DNA of 64,000 bases. Source: Balamuthia mandrillaris (taxonomy: Eukaryota; Discosea; Longamoebia; Balamuthiidae). The stretch covers positions 7,501 through 71,500 of the forward strand of contig JAVKOQ010000119.1 of the NCBI GenBank assembly GCA_031835245.1, read 5' to 3'. Positions within the stretch are counted from its first letter, which is position 1; the number at the start of each line of letters is the position of its first letter. This document shows positions 41,952 to 52,416 of this stretch, piece by piece. Both the position numbers and the translations under genes were made by a program. The notes under the pieces were generated by a model. The model was not told the origin of the DNA, made no database searches, and saw only the letters and a program-made list of their open reading frames with translations.

Positions 41952-42338
41952 TCACTGGCCCTTGGTGCCCTGCGTTTGGACATCGGCAGCTCTCCCTTGG
42001 AGCCGTTCCTCGTGATAGCGCCAAGCCTGCAATCCCAACCGAAAGACCAGCACCAAGAAGATAACGCTAGCGAGCTGCACCACCCCGGCGTTTATCAGCA
42101 CCGCAGCATCGTCCATCCCGCAGCATATCTGCTTGTCCGCGGTGAACGGGACGCACCTGGTGCTGTTGTCCGTGGTGTCGCCTTCGTCCAAATCTTCCAT
42201 TTGGCAGGGCTTCTGCTTGGTGGCTATGCCCAAGGCAATGCTGGCCAGCACGATGGCGGCCATCGCGGCCAACAGCTCGATGGCGGAGAGGGTAAGTTTG
42301 CCTATCCGTTCCTTCCGTTCTCCCACTTGGATGGCCAT
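41952..42338 (-). CDS. Small two-TM protein with cysteine-containing loop
   Basis: Single exon, 128 residues. A first hydrophobic helix (LSAIELLAAMAAIVLASIALGIA) and a second (INAGVVQLASVIFLVLVFRLGL) flank a loop with Cys-Gln-Met, Arg-Cys-Val and Cys-Cys-Gly plus an NST glycosylation sequon, so the loop is probably lumenal or extracellular with disulphides. The layout recalls half a tetraspanin or claudin, but no family is recognised. The C-terminus is basic and hydrophilic. Several TCGACA/TCGATA motifs lie within 200 bp upstream. Confidence 0.6.
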   Translation of the reverse strand: MAIQVGERKERIGKLTLSAIELLAAMAAIVLASIALGIATKQKPCQMEDLDEGDTTDNSTRCVPFTADKQICCGMDDAAVLINAGVVQLASVIFLVLVFRLGLQAWRYHEERLQGRAADVQTQGTKGQ

Positions 42339-42399
42339 ATGCTTTGCTTGGCCTTAAGGAAGCCCACTCGCCCTTTGTGCTTGTGCTGTTCTTTATTTT

Positions 42400-42545
42400 T
42401 CTGATTTTCGATAACGAATCCAATCAAATTATCGACAAATTTCGCAAAAATCATTGACAGAGAACAACATTTTTATATATTATCGATAAGGCCTATAACA
42501 GATTGTCGATAACATAATTCAATAATCGACAAAAATTAAATTAGC
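42400..42545. promoter_or_regulatory. Cluster of TCGATAA/TCGACAAA motifs upstream of the two-TM gene
   Basis: ATCGACAAATTT (about 42431), TTATCGATAAG (about 42480), TTGTCGATAAC (about 42501) and AATCGACAAAAA (about 42523) occur within 115 bp of AT-rich DNA, just upstream of the minus-strand start at 42338. The same core recurs near other start codons in this window. Confidence 0.45.
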
Positions 42546-42607
42546 AAAAAATTATTTACAGAAGAAAATGTATTCGAAGGGGATGAAAAAAAAAAAAGAA
42601 GTTCTGT

Positions 42608-44419
42608 TCAAGGTGAACTATCTTCATCATCTTCTTCTTCATCATCACCGTCAGGATGAAGCTTCGGAGAGGCAGGAACGGAGGAAAACGAAGCAGAGGA
42701 AGAAGTAGGAGAAGGAAGCAAGCTGCCCGTACGAGTATCCACAATGTTTCCATCCTCATCCTCAAACAAAACCTTGACGATTTCTCCGTCTTTCACCCCC
42801 TTGAAATCCACCAACGAAGAAAAAGAATTCGAGGGAGAAGAAACCGCAGAGGACGAGGTGGAGGAGGCGCAAGAAGAAATGGAAGAACTGCTAGTAATAA
42901 TGGTAGGTACAAGAGGAGAAGAAGCGGAATGAGGGGAAGAAAGGGAAGGAGAGGAAAAGGAGGAGGAAGTTCGTGGGGAGGCGGTCAAGGCAACGCGTGG
43001 AACGATATGAAGGGTTCTGGCTCGACCCCGAAGTGGAGCGACATCAGGCGAGTGCGAAGCTTCTCCCGCAAAAGATGGTTGTGGACGTGGTTGAGCTTTG
43101 TTGCTGTTGGTGTCGTTGTTACTGATGTTGTTGGATGAATTTGGTGTGAATAGGGTGCTTGGAACGGGCACTTTTTTCCACCACGAAGAGAACGGAGCTG
43201 CGGTGGCAGCATTAGGATTCTCGCTGGGAGAAGGAGAAGAAGAGGAAGAAGATGGAAGGGAAGGAGAAGCAGCAGAAGAAGGCAGAGAAGAAGGAGACGA
43301 TGCAGCAGCATTAAATAACGAGGTCGTTCTGGTGGCGGTGGAAGTAACAGCGGCTTTAGCAGTGGAGAACGAAGAAGAAGCAAGATGAGTGGTGTAGGAA
43401 GCGCCTTTCCGGACGAGTGCCAACTTAGGGAAGATGCCAGAGTTTTTCATAGCTTTCATGTCGGCAAGCCTCAGTCTATAAGGTGTTATAGCCGCGGCAG
43501 CTGCTTTTGGAGAAGTTTCTCCTCCCATTCCTTCTTTTCCTCCTGCTTCACTCGCTCCTCCTATTTTTGCTCCTTCTGATTTGGAGGAAGGTTTTATGGA
43601 AGAAGAGGGAGTAATGATCGAAGAGGATGAAGACGTGCGGGTGAGGAGTTGGCTTTCGCTGGCGGCGAAAGTGGGGGTTGAGTAAAGGTAACCTGTTTGG
43701 GCCGCTTCATGTTCTTTGCCTTTCTTTTCACCTTTCTTCTCTTTGTTCACAATGGAAGAAGCAGATAACGAAGGAGGAAGAGAAAGAACAGGCGAAGGAG
43801 GAACAGAAGACAATGAAGGAGCAGCGGTAGAGGGATTGGGCAGTGATGAAGTGGAAGCTGATAGACGGTCATCTAGTAACGAATCTTCGCTGTCGGTAGT
43901 TAGTTCGCTATCGTCGTCGTCGTAGTCGTCATCTTCATCACTCTCAGTATCATCTCTGCTAGCTCTTCTTGCTCGACGAATATCGGTGGGCGAAGCGAAG
44001 ATGAATTCCTCCTGTTCCGTTTCGTCTTCCTTCTCTTTCTTTTGTTTTTGTTGCTTTTTCTTGTTCTTCTTATTCTCCAAGCCTTTGGCAGCCAACAAAT
44101 TCCTCAACAATGCCACTTCATTCTCTCTTTCCGAATTGCTGGCAGTCGAAGGAAGTACACCTCCATCAGTCATTCTTTGTTGAGACTGTCGGTGCTGTCG
44201 AGATTTTTCGTATGATGTTGGTAGCTCAGTTATTCCTTCAGAGGAGCTGAGCTTTGGCAGTTTTGGTTTCCTCCGTAGGAATTTGGTTCTTCTGTTGCCT
44301 TCTGCTTCTGTTATGTCCTCATCATTCTCTGGTGGGCCAAAGCTAAGAGTTGGAGGGAGCGACTTTGAACGCTTCCGCACTGATCAGGCAAACATGGATG
44401 ATGTTAAGCAAATATAACC

Positions 44420-44453
<34 letters not shown>

Positions 44454-45579
44454 ACGAGCAGAAGCTAGTACCGCTTCGTAAGTCCTGTGACAGACAAGCC
44501 TTATCACCACGGTGATCTACGTCAAAAGCAGGCGAGCTCCTCTTTTCTTCAATGGAAGAAGTCCTCCTATGATGGTGCGGAACAACAGCTGTAGCCGCAG
44601 AAGCAGATGCCACCAACGATTCATCACCGTCTTTTTCGACTCCATTCAACATGGTAGTTTCGCCTTCGTCGCTCAAAGAACGCGCCATGATGGCTGAAGG
44701 TCTTGATCCCTTGCGTTTGTGACTCCTTACCTTCATGTTCTCGTCTACTTCGCTATCTTCCTCCATATTAGCAACAGCAGCAGGCATAGCTATGATGGCT
44801 TGTTCCTGTTGTTTTTGTTGCTGTTGTTGCTGTCGCTTTAGGCGACGTGCTCTTCTCTCGTTTCGTTTCCACTCCTGATCTTTCTTCTTCTCTTCCTCCA
44901 ACTCCAAGATTACCTGCAACTTGTAGGAATTACGAAGCTGATTGATCTTATCCATGGTGAGCGTGCCTGGAAAGGCATTTGCCCCAAAAGCCACTCTAAA
45001 GAGGTTCTCCGGGTCTGCCATCGCCTTTTGTCTCATGATGTGAAGCACAGCGCTGCCATCATCTTCTCCCTGCTCCATGGCCAACACTTCCACTTCTGTG
45101 ATCTTGAAGAGGGCCAAAGCGACCTGAAAGAGCACGCATGGTGATCCCTCGCAAAAGAAGCAGTCGAGTATTCGGAGCACGCACTTGAGTGGAAGTTTGC
45201 CGATAAACAGGCAGAGGAACCATGGCAGAGAGAACCAGGCGATAGGGATTTGCAAAATCTCGTTGATGTGGGCATAAAGGCGAGGCAAGTTTTCGGCAAA
45301 CAACACTTCAAATACGCGTTGGTCCACGCATGAGCCCAGCATTTCCTTAGTGTAGTAGCCTTTGAGCATCTCGTCTACTACTGTGGATAAGAGCCAGAAC
45401 GCCTCCTCTTCATTGAGGAAGAGCAGAAATACAGCGCACACGATATTCATGGATTGGCAGTAACCTGCAGCAAATTAAATCAGAACATGGAAAAAAAGTG
45501 AAGAGAGAGAGGCAGAGAGAGAGAGAGAGAAGCATAGAAGGCGAAATTAGTATGAGACAGGAAGAGAACTGAGAGAAAG

Positions 45580-45611
<32 letters not shown>

Positions 45612-46335
45612 AGCAGAAAAGAAACCAATGGAAGGTCTGTGCCAGGAATAAGCAGTTAAGACTCGGCGAAGAGAGTTAATGCCTGGACCTCCATTCCTAT
45701 AAAACGCGTGATCGAATGAGCGATGAAGATCCTTTTCTATCTCCTCCGTTGCCAATGACTCCATTCCAGCAAACTGCTCCCAGAGCTGATCATAGTGACC
45801 CTTTCGCTTGGGGGTCATAGGCTTATAGACGGAACCCGAACAAAGCTGCCAGATTTTGGATCTCAACTCATTGGGCACTCCCTCCCTGACCAACCGGGCG
45901 AACTCCTGCGTTTTTATCATGTCTATTCCCATGCCGTGCTCTCTAAAGTACTCCTTCCACATCGCCCTCTTCTGATGCTCCGCCGCTAAATCGACACTAA
46001 GGTTGAACTCCTCTCCAAAGAACATGCGCCAATGTTCCGGATTCCTCCAATCCATGGACGAAAAGGGAGCACACCGTTGCTCTTGTAGAGAATCTCGAGG
46101 TGATAAATCTGTTGGCCGGCTCTTTCTGCGTGGTGAATGGCGTTGATGAGGAAGCAAAGAAGCCGACGGATCATCGGGGGTAGAAGAGGAGCCATCCTCT
46201 GATGGCATGAAATGACCAAGGCTGATGGTTTGTCGTGGGCGACGTCGGTTACGTGATTGTGCAAATCCATATGAGTGAGCATTTCCTGCATAACATAACA
46301 ATAGTCAGAGACGCAAAGAAAAGAGGACAAATATA

Positions 46336-46372
<37 letters not shown>

Positions 46373-48816
46373 TGAGAGAGAGAGAGGTGTGAGAAGGGCT
46401 AGGTATTCACGTTTGTTGGTAACTTTGCTGGCAGCAGCTGCACCCCAAGTGCTTAGAGAGAAAGCAAGATGGCTCAGAGAGCCACTTTTTTCTTTTTCAT
46501 CACCATCAGCGTCTTGACTGTTGTCATCACCTTCTGGGTTTTCGTTGCTGACTTCATCACTTTCGGAGTTGTTTTGGTGGTGCTGTTTATGCTGAGGTGC
46601 AGAGGAAGACGAAATTGTTGTTGTTTCAAATACATGACCCTCAAAGGAACGGTCCAAACAACAGTTTTTCCACATACGGAGCAATTTTTCATAGGCATGA
46701 GGGATTGGGAAAGACAAAAGGAACTGATGCAGGAGAAGATTTAGACAAAAGAGAGAAACAGCAGAGAGAGATGTGGAAAAACTTAGAGAAAAGATAAAAA
46801 TCGAATGAGGAAGAGGAGGGTGAGAAACCTTGTTGCGACGAGTATTGATATTAACAAGATGAGGCCGATAAGTGCTCCCAATAGAGCCAATGTCCTGAAG
46901 CACAATGTCGGAAATCTCAGTGAAGGGTATGACCACCTGCGTTAGCTCTTCCCCAGTAATCCTGCGTCTCATAAGACCTTGAGACTGACTGATACCTTCC
47001 ATCACCACACCACCCAACACCTGCGTTATGTCTTTTGTTTGTTGCATATAAAATGTTTGATAAATTAGCATACGAAGGAATATCAACTACAATAAAAATA
47101 AAAGGACAACACGAATAGGGTAAGGAGGTAATTACCCACAACACCGATACCAGCACTATTCCGCGAGAGTACGAGACTCCTTCGCTTGTTCCTATCTTCG
47201 TTTTCGTCTTCGGGAAGCAAAGAGTGGAAACAAACAAAGTCGGGAGATACGTAGAGTTTGCCAGCCACAAAGATGTTTTTGACTCGCAGAGAACAATCCA
47301 TCTTCAGCTCTAATACTTCTTCAGCGGGAAGATGGAAGAGGGTTTGGTAGTGTTCGTTTCTCTTCCGTAAGTCCAAAATCTCTTTTGTAGATTTCTTTTT
47401 GGCTAAAAGCTTCACAGTATACAACGGATCAGCATTCGTTGGAAGAAGAAGAAGAAGAAGAAGAAGAAGAAGAAGACACCAACAACAACAAGAGGAACAA
47501 GAGGAAAGGAAGAGGATGAGAAGAAGAGCAAGAAGAACAGGAGAGAGAGAGAGAGAGAGGAAAAAAGATAAGTAATTCACTTACGTCGTCTGCTTCATTG
47601 CGCTAGAGAGGAGAGCAGATGGAGATTGTGATTAGCTATTTAATACAAGATTTAACAAAAACATTGCAACTGAGATACTTACTGATAGCACTCGATGAGT
47701 ACGAGAACCAGAATTAGTTATATTTTCCAGCCGAGAGGCTTCCTTTTTTTCCGCGTGATGATTGCTGATACTGCCATTAGGCTTGAGGTTTGGATCCATG
47801 CGGTCTTTCTCCCCAACGAGTTTGGCTGCTTCTTCTGGCTTCTGTCGCAGCCGCTCATCATAGCCTTCTTTATCATCATCACTCTCACCCTTCTTTGACT
47901 TATTTGCGTTCAATTCTCGTTGTGCTACAGTGCCTTCCATTGTCATTGCTCCCTCAAGCTCAGTCTTTTTCGGGGATGAAGCACAGCTCTGTTTGTTTTG
48001 TTCCTCTTCGCTATCTATGGTTTGGTTTTTATCAGCTAGTTCCAACTTTTTGGAGTCCCGCTTTAACTTGTTTCCTTCCACAAAGCTCATTTCTAGCTTG
48101 GGAATGCCGTACTTATTCCTCTTCTCAAATCCATCACCCTCCGACTCATTTCTGCTTACGTTTGTGCCCCGTTCATTATCCTGAGCTGCATTTTTCTTTT
48201 TTAAGTCCTTTTCTTTCCTTCTTTGCTCCTTCATTTCCTTCCGTTGCTGTTCTGGTTGTTCCAGCTTGCCCAATGATCGTGGCCTTTCTTCTCCTGAAAA
48301 TTTTTCTAGAGGCTTTCCGTTGTGTTTCTCCGCTTGTATGGCTCCAACTGAGATGCTATCGTCCTCGCTGGTACCGTCTTCTTCCTCGTCATAATCAGAG
48401 GAGAGATCGATGGAGTTGCGGTGTTGTGCTCCATCTTCCATGGTGCAAGATGTTCGTGGAGAATCGAGCGAAGCACTGGTCCCTCTCTTCACTTTTCTTA
48501 ACCTGTTCTCCATGTCGATGTTCCACAGCTGGGAGAGAAGTTCATAGACATCGTCACGCCTCTCTATCCCAGAAAAGAATAATTCCTCTGATTTGGTCTT
48601 GATGCGAAGAGAGTCTCTATAGACTCCCATCCGCGAGGTTTCCTTAGTCAAGGCCGTTACCTCCATGAATCGAACGAGCACGTCTTTCATGCCCACCGAG
48701 CTGAACGTTAAGTGTGAGTAGCGTACTGTCATTTCGCCGCCTCTGTACCGTATTTTTACCCATAACGAACAAGGAAATGCTTTTTTTGGAAACCTTACAT
48801 GGTTAGTAATTCTAAG

Positions 48817-48856
<40 letters not shown>

Positions 48857-49173
48857 AGAATGAACCAGTAATAACTTCTTCGTCGCTGGGGCTGGGTGGA
48901 GAGGAATCATCCACCTTTCTAGGAGAGATTTCATTTGACTTGGCCTTAGTGACAGAAGTGACGGTAGTAGGGGTAGGGACGGAACTTTTTGAGTTGTTGT
49001 TACGCGCGATGTTGGGGCCTGACTTCCGTGCTCTCGCTTGTTGCCGTTGTACTATTTGCTCGTTGCTCTCGTTCAAGTACAGCATCTTCATGTGCAAGTA
49101 AAGAGAAATGTGATGAGTCGGAGAGAGAGGAGAGCGTCGAGACGAGTTAGCGAAAGAGATGCAACGACAGAAA

Positions 49174-49216
<43 letters not shown>

Positions 49217-49853
49217 AGAGAAAGCGTGGCGAAGAGGAGAAAAGAACCTGGAACTGTAGCAGAAGGAAAGTGTCGATTTTCTGCCCCAACGACTGCTCTG
49301 ACAATTTTTGTTGCTGGCGCTTGTTGGCCTCCTCCACTTCCTCCACGACAATGAGCTCTATCTTGGGCATGATGTTGGCCTCAATGAACGCCCAGGCCTC
49401 CAAAATGGATTGCTCCTCCTCTGCCTCTGCCACAACCACCGCCACGTTGTTGTCATTCTTCTTTTTCTCTTGTTTATCCTTTTTCTCTTTCTTCTTGTCC
49501 TTCTTCTTCTTGTTCTTCTTCTTCTTCTTCTTTTGCTCTTCTTCTTCTTCCTCTTCATCCTCTCCTTCTCGCAAAGGTGCCAGCAGTAGGACTATCCGCC
49601 ACGTGGGCAGCCACTGCCGTTCCTTGAGCTGATCCTCCGCCCGCAGCAAAGGGTCCTGCTCCTCCTCTCCTCTGCCACCGCTGCATTGCAACAAGAAGTA
49701 GTCGTTTTGGCTGCAGCGCGGGTGGTTCCGCCAGAGACGGCTTGAGGGCGCAAAGTCGGAGCCAGCGCTGCTACTTCCACCACTGCCGCCACCACCGTCG
49801 TGCACCCACCTCAGTTGTTCTTTGCGTTGTAAGCCTTGTGGCTTGGTCCACAT
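42608..49853 (-). CDS. GRAM-TBC RabGAP, TBC1D8/TBC1D9-like
   Basis: RabGAPs speed GTP hydrolysis by Rab proteins. About ten exons (49248-49853, 48866-49085, 47683-48779, 47585-47602, about 47136-47407, about 46831-47008, about 46411-46705, 45626-46285, 44472-45464, 42608-44379) give roughly 2,000 residues. MWTKPQ at the start and NDYFLLQCSGG fit the TBC1D8/9 N-terminus. Two GRAM-like domains follow (VRYSHLTFSSVGMKD; then FHLPAEEVLELKMDC with LYVSPDFVCFHS). The TBC domain has the arginine finger IEKDLHR and the glutamine finger GYCQSMN, plus RRVLTAYSWHRPSIG. The EF-hand region of TBC1D8/9 is replaced by a long Ser/Pro-rich tail. Exon 4 is only 18 nt, and exons 5-7 have uncertain edges. GA repeats (CT on the sense strand) fill several introns. 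Confidence 0.82.
48824..48860. repeat. (GA)n microsatellite in TBC intron 2
   Basis: CT on the sense strand, next to the exon 2 donor. Confidence 0.9.
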
Positions 49854-50546
49854 TCTTGGATGGTTTTGGTGTCTTTTGTTCTCCTCCTCTCTCTGGCGTA
49901 TTTTTTTTTCTTTGGTAGTTTGATCTGATGTGCCAACTTCTGTTTCGATTAGTTTTGTTTGGCGTTAGCTTCCTCTGTCGGTTCAGATAGGTAAGATATG
50001 TTTTCACAAAAAAAATAAATGATCAGAGTGTAGTACGTAGTAGCTGAGGAGAGGAGAAAGTATGCTGGGCAAGATTTTAAAAAAAAAAAAGACAAAAGAG
50101 AGAGAGAGATAGAGAGAGACACCAAAGAGGAAGGAACCCACCACCAAATGGTTGAGGTCGGTTCCTTTTTTTTTTTTGTTGTGTACCTTTGTTGGGTGCA
50201 GTTCCACGCCGTTTTTTTTTTTTGCTCCTATTATCTCCTATCTCCTTTCCTATCCTTTCTTTTATTGGATTATTTTAATTTGTTCAACTATTTGTCGTGG
50301 TTGTCGATACTCATTTTCGATTGTTGATAAAACACCCAAAATAATCCATTTCGTTGATTAGGGAAACGAATTTGTGTCTCTTTCTGTGGAAAGCAATGAG
50401 AGAGAGAGGAGAAGAGAGAGAAGAGAGAGAAGCCTAGAAAACAACGAAGATGATGGTTTTTGTCAAATGGGAGTTCCTATGAACTTGAACTGTGAAGAAT
50501 TATAAATATTAAAAAAACACAAGCAAATAAGATTTGTCCCTCTCTG
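49854..50546. other. Intergenic, TBC 5' region and reductase 3' region
   Basis: No gene seen. It includes a GAGAGA-rich patch near 50095-50130 and 50400-50432, TTGTCGATA and TTCGATTGTTGATAAAA near 50300-50330, and poly(T) runs. Confidence 0.5.
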
Positions 50547-51782
50547 TTACCAAAGGAAAGGGATGACCCCTTTGCGTCCCTTGGGATAGTTCTCAAACTT
50601 CTTCAGGTACCACTCATGATGCTGCTTGCCCCTTGGGCCAATGTTGCAAAAGGTGAAGAAGGCAAAGGCGATGGCCGGGGGTGAGGGGTTGCACACGGCA
50701 AAGCCTGCCCATTCCAGTATCTCTCCAAAAAAGTTGGCGCCAGAGACGTACTCGAACATGCCTCCACGAGGGATTTTATAGCCCTGCTCTCCAGGCTTTC
50801 GCAAGTTTCGCAGGATATGGTCGCTGTGGATGTTGATGGCCATACCTGAAACGAACATGATTACTCCTATTTGAATTGTTAAAAAATATTTGAAAGATAC
50901 AGAAACGAAAGAGAAGAAACGGAGGAGAAGAAGGAGAAGAAGAAGAGAATAAGATAAAGAAGAAAGAGGTACCAATAATAAACATTGGGTGAGAGAGCCA
51001 GCTTTCATCGTAGGTGTAGTAGTGAGTCAAGTAGCGGCCCTGTTGGAAGCCGTTCCACATGCAAAAGCCAAAAGCCATCAGGCACAGCAACACTGGCGTG
51101 GGCTTCCCTCCACGTATCAGGAAAGGGAAGATAAAGGAGCGTTGGAAGTAGTGGGTCAAGTACAAACCCAACAAAATGCGATTTACCATCGAAGACATGC
51201 ATTCTTCTTTACCTGTTTTGTTTCAAGAAAGAGTGAGAAGAAACTAAGAAGAAGAAAACGGGAAGCAGGAAGCAGAAGCAGAAGAAGAAGAAGAAGAAGA
51301 AGAAGAAGAAGAAGAAGAACAAGAAGAAGAGAAGAAGAATAAGAAGAATAAGAAGAACAACAAGAACAACAAGAACAACAAACAGTACAAATAGAAAAAC
51401 ACCAATAAGCAGACAAGAAGCACAAGCAGGAACCAAAAAGAAAAAGAAGAACAACAACAAGAAGTACAAGAAGGAACGAACCAAAATAGCCGAGAGCAGC
51501 GGCAACAAGGAAAGAAGGTACTTCTTGCACGAACCAAGCAAACTTGGCATTGAGCTGCGGCTTGTACACGATGGACTTAGCTTCCGGGGCGTAGCGTCCG
51601 TAGGGAGCGGCGGTGCCAAAGACCAGCGCGAAGAAAGTGGGCAGGGAGCAGAGCACCATGATCGCGGCGGACACGTTGAGAATGGTCTCATCCACGGGGG
51701 AGCCGTTCCGCAGGTAATGGAGGAAATCCTGGAGGAGGGTCTCGAAGGACAGGTTCGACAACCACTGATCGGTGGATGCCAT
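50547..51782 (-). CDS. SRD5A1: Steroid 5-alpha-reductase, SRD5A1-like
   Basis: Three exons (51482-51782, 50973-51212, 50547-50845) close to 279 residues, slightly longer than human SRD5A1 (259). These ER membrane enzymes reduce the 4,5 double bond of 3-oxo-steroids with NADPH. Several hydrophobic spans are visible. The C-terminal signature is nearly complete: YKIPRGGMFEYVSGANFFGEILEWAGFA by content, and HHEWYLKKFENYPKGRKGVIPFLW at the end, matching SRD5A1 closely. THYFQRSFIFPF and HSDHILRNLRKPGE are further family blocks. In an amoeba it probably acts on sterol intermediates. Intron 1 has a long TTC array on the sense strand. Confidence 0.92.
51275..51400. repeat. (GAA)n/(AAC) array in reductase intron 1
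   Basis: TTC-rich on the sense strand, with interspersed GTT units. Confidence 0.9.
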
Positions 51783-52416
51783 CTTTGTGTTTTATTTTAT
51801 TCCACGCTCCCTCTCAGCCTTGTGCGTTGGTTGTGGTGTGATCTGAACGCTGCTACAAAAAATGTAGCACAGGAAAAAGAGCAAGCAGCGGTGCAGGATT
51901 TTTGTCGACATGAAGCTGAACTGGACTTTTCCTTTTTGTCGAAGATCTGACGTAACTGTGAGCAATGCTGACGTATGAGAAAGATCAGATCTCAGCAAAA
52001 CGAGGGTTGCCCGTTTTTAACCAAACAGCTTCGAACTAATCTTTTTTTGGGGGCATCTCTCCCATAAGTTGCCTTTTCGACGGTGGGGGGTGCCCCCAGC
52101 GCTAACAAAACTGTCCAGGTTTCGCTACCTTTGGGCGGAGACGTGTGACGACAGTTGGTTGCCCGAGAAAAGTCTGCTTTCTCTTTGACTCCCAAAAAAA
52201 AAAAGCGTGACCATATAGTTTTTTTTTTCTAAACGGCGAAATACGTGTCTTTGAAGAACACAACCTAGAGGATTTGCACTCTTGTCAACTTTGGAACCGA
52301 AAGGCCTGTAAGAGACGCTACCTGTACAATAAGTGCATAAGTTTGGTTTTCAACACAGAAAAGCATTCTCATAGTTGTTGAAATCTTTTCTTGTGAGATA
52401 GAAAACGACTTGAAGG
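51783..52416. promoter_or_regulatory. Divergent promoter region, with stem-loop at 52049-52097
   Basis: This gap lies between reductase (-) and WH2-like gene (+). TTTTGTCGACATG (about 51901) and TTTTGTCGAAG (about 51936) lie upstream of the reductase. At 52049-52055 GGGGGCA pairs with TGCCCCC at 52091-52097; inside, CTCCCA can pair with TGGGGG, giving a two-part hairpin. No coding frame was supported. Confidence 0.45.
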
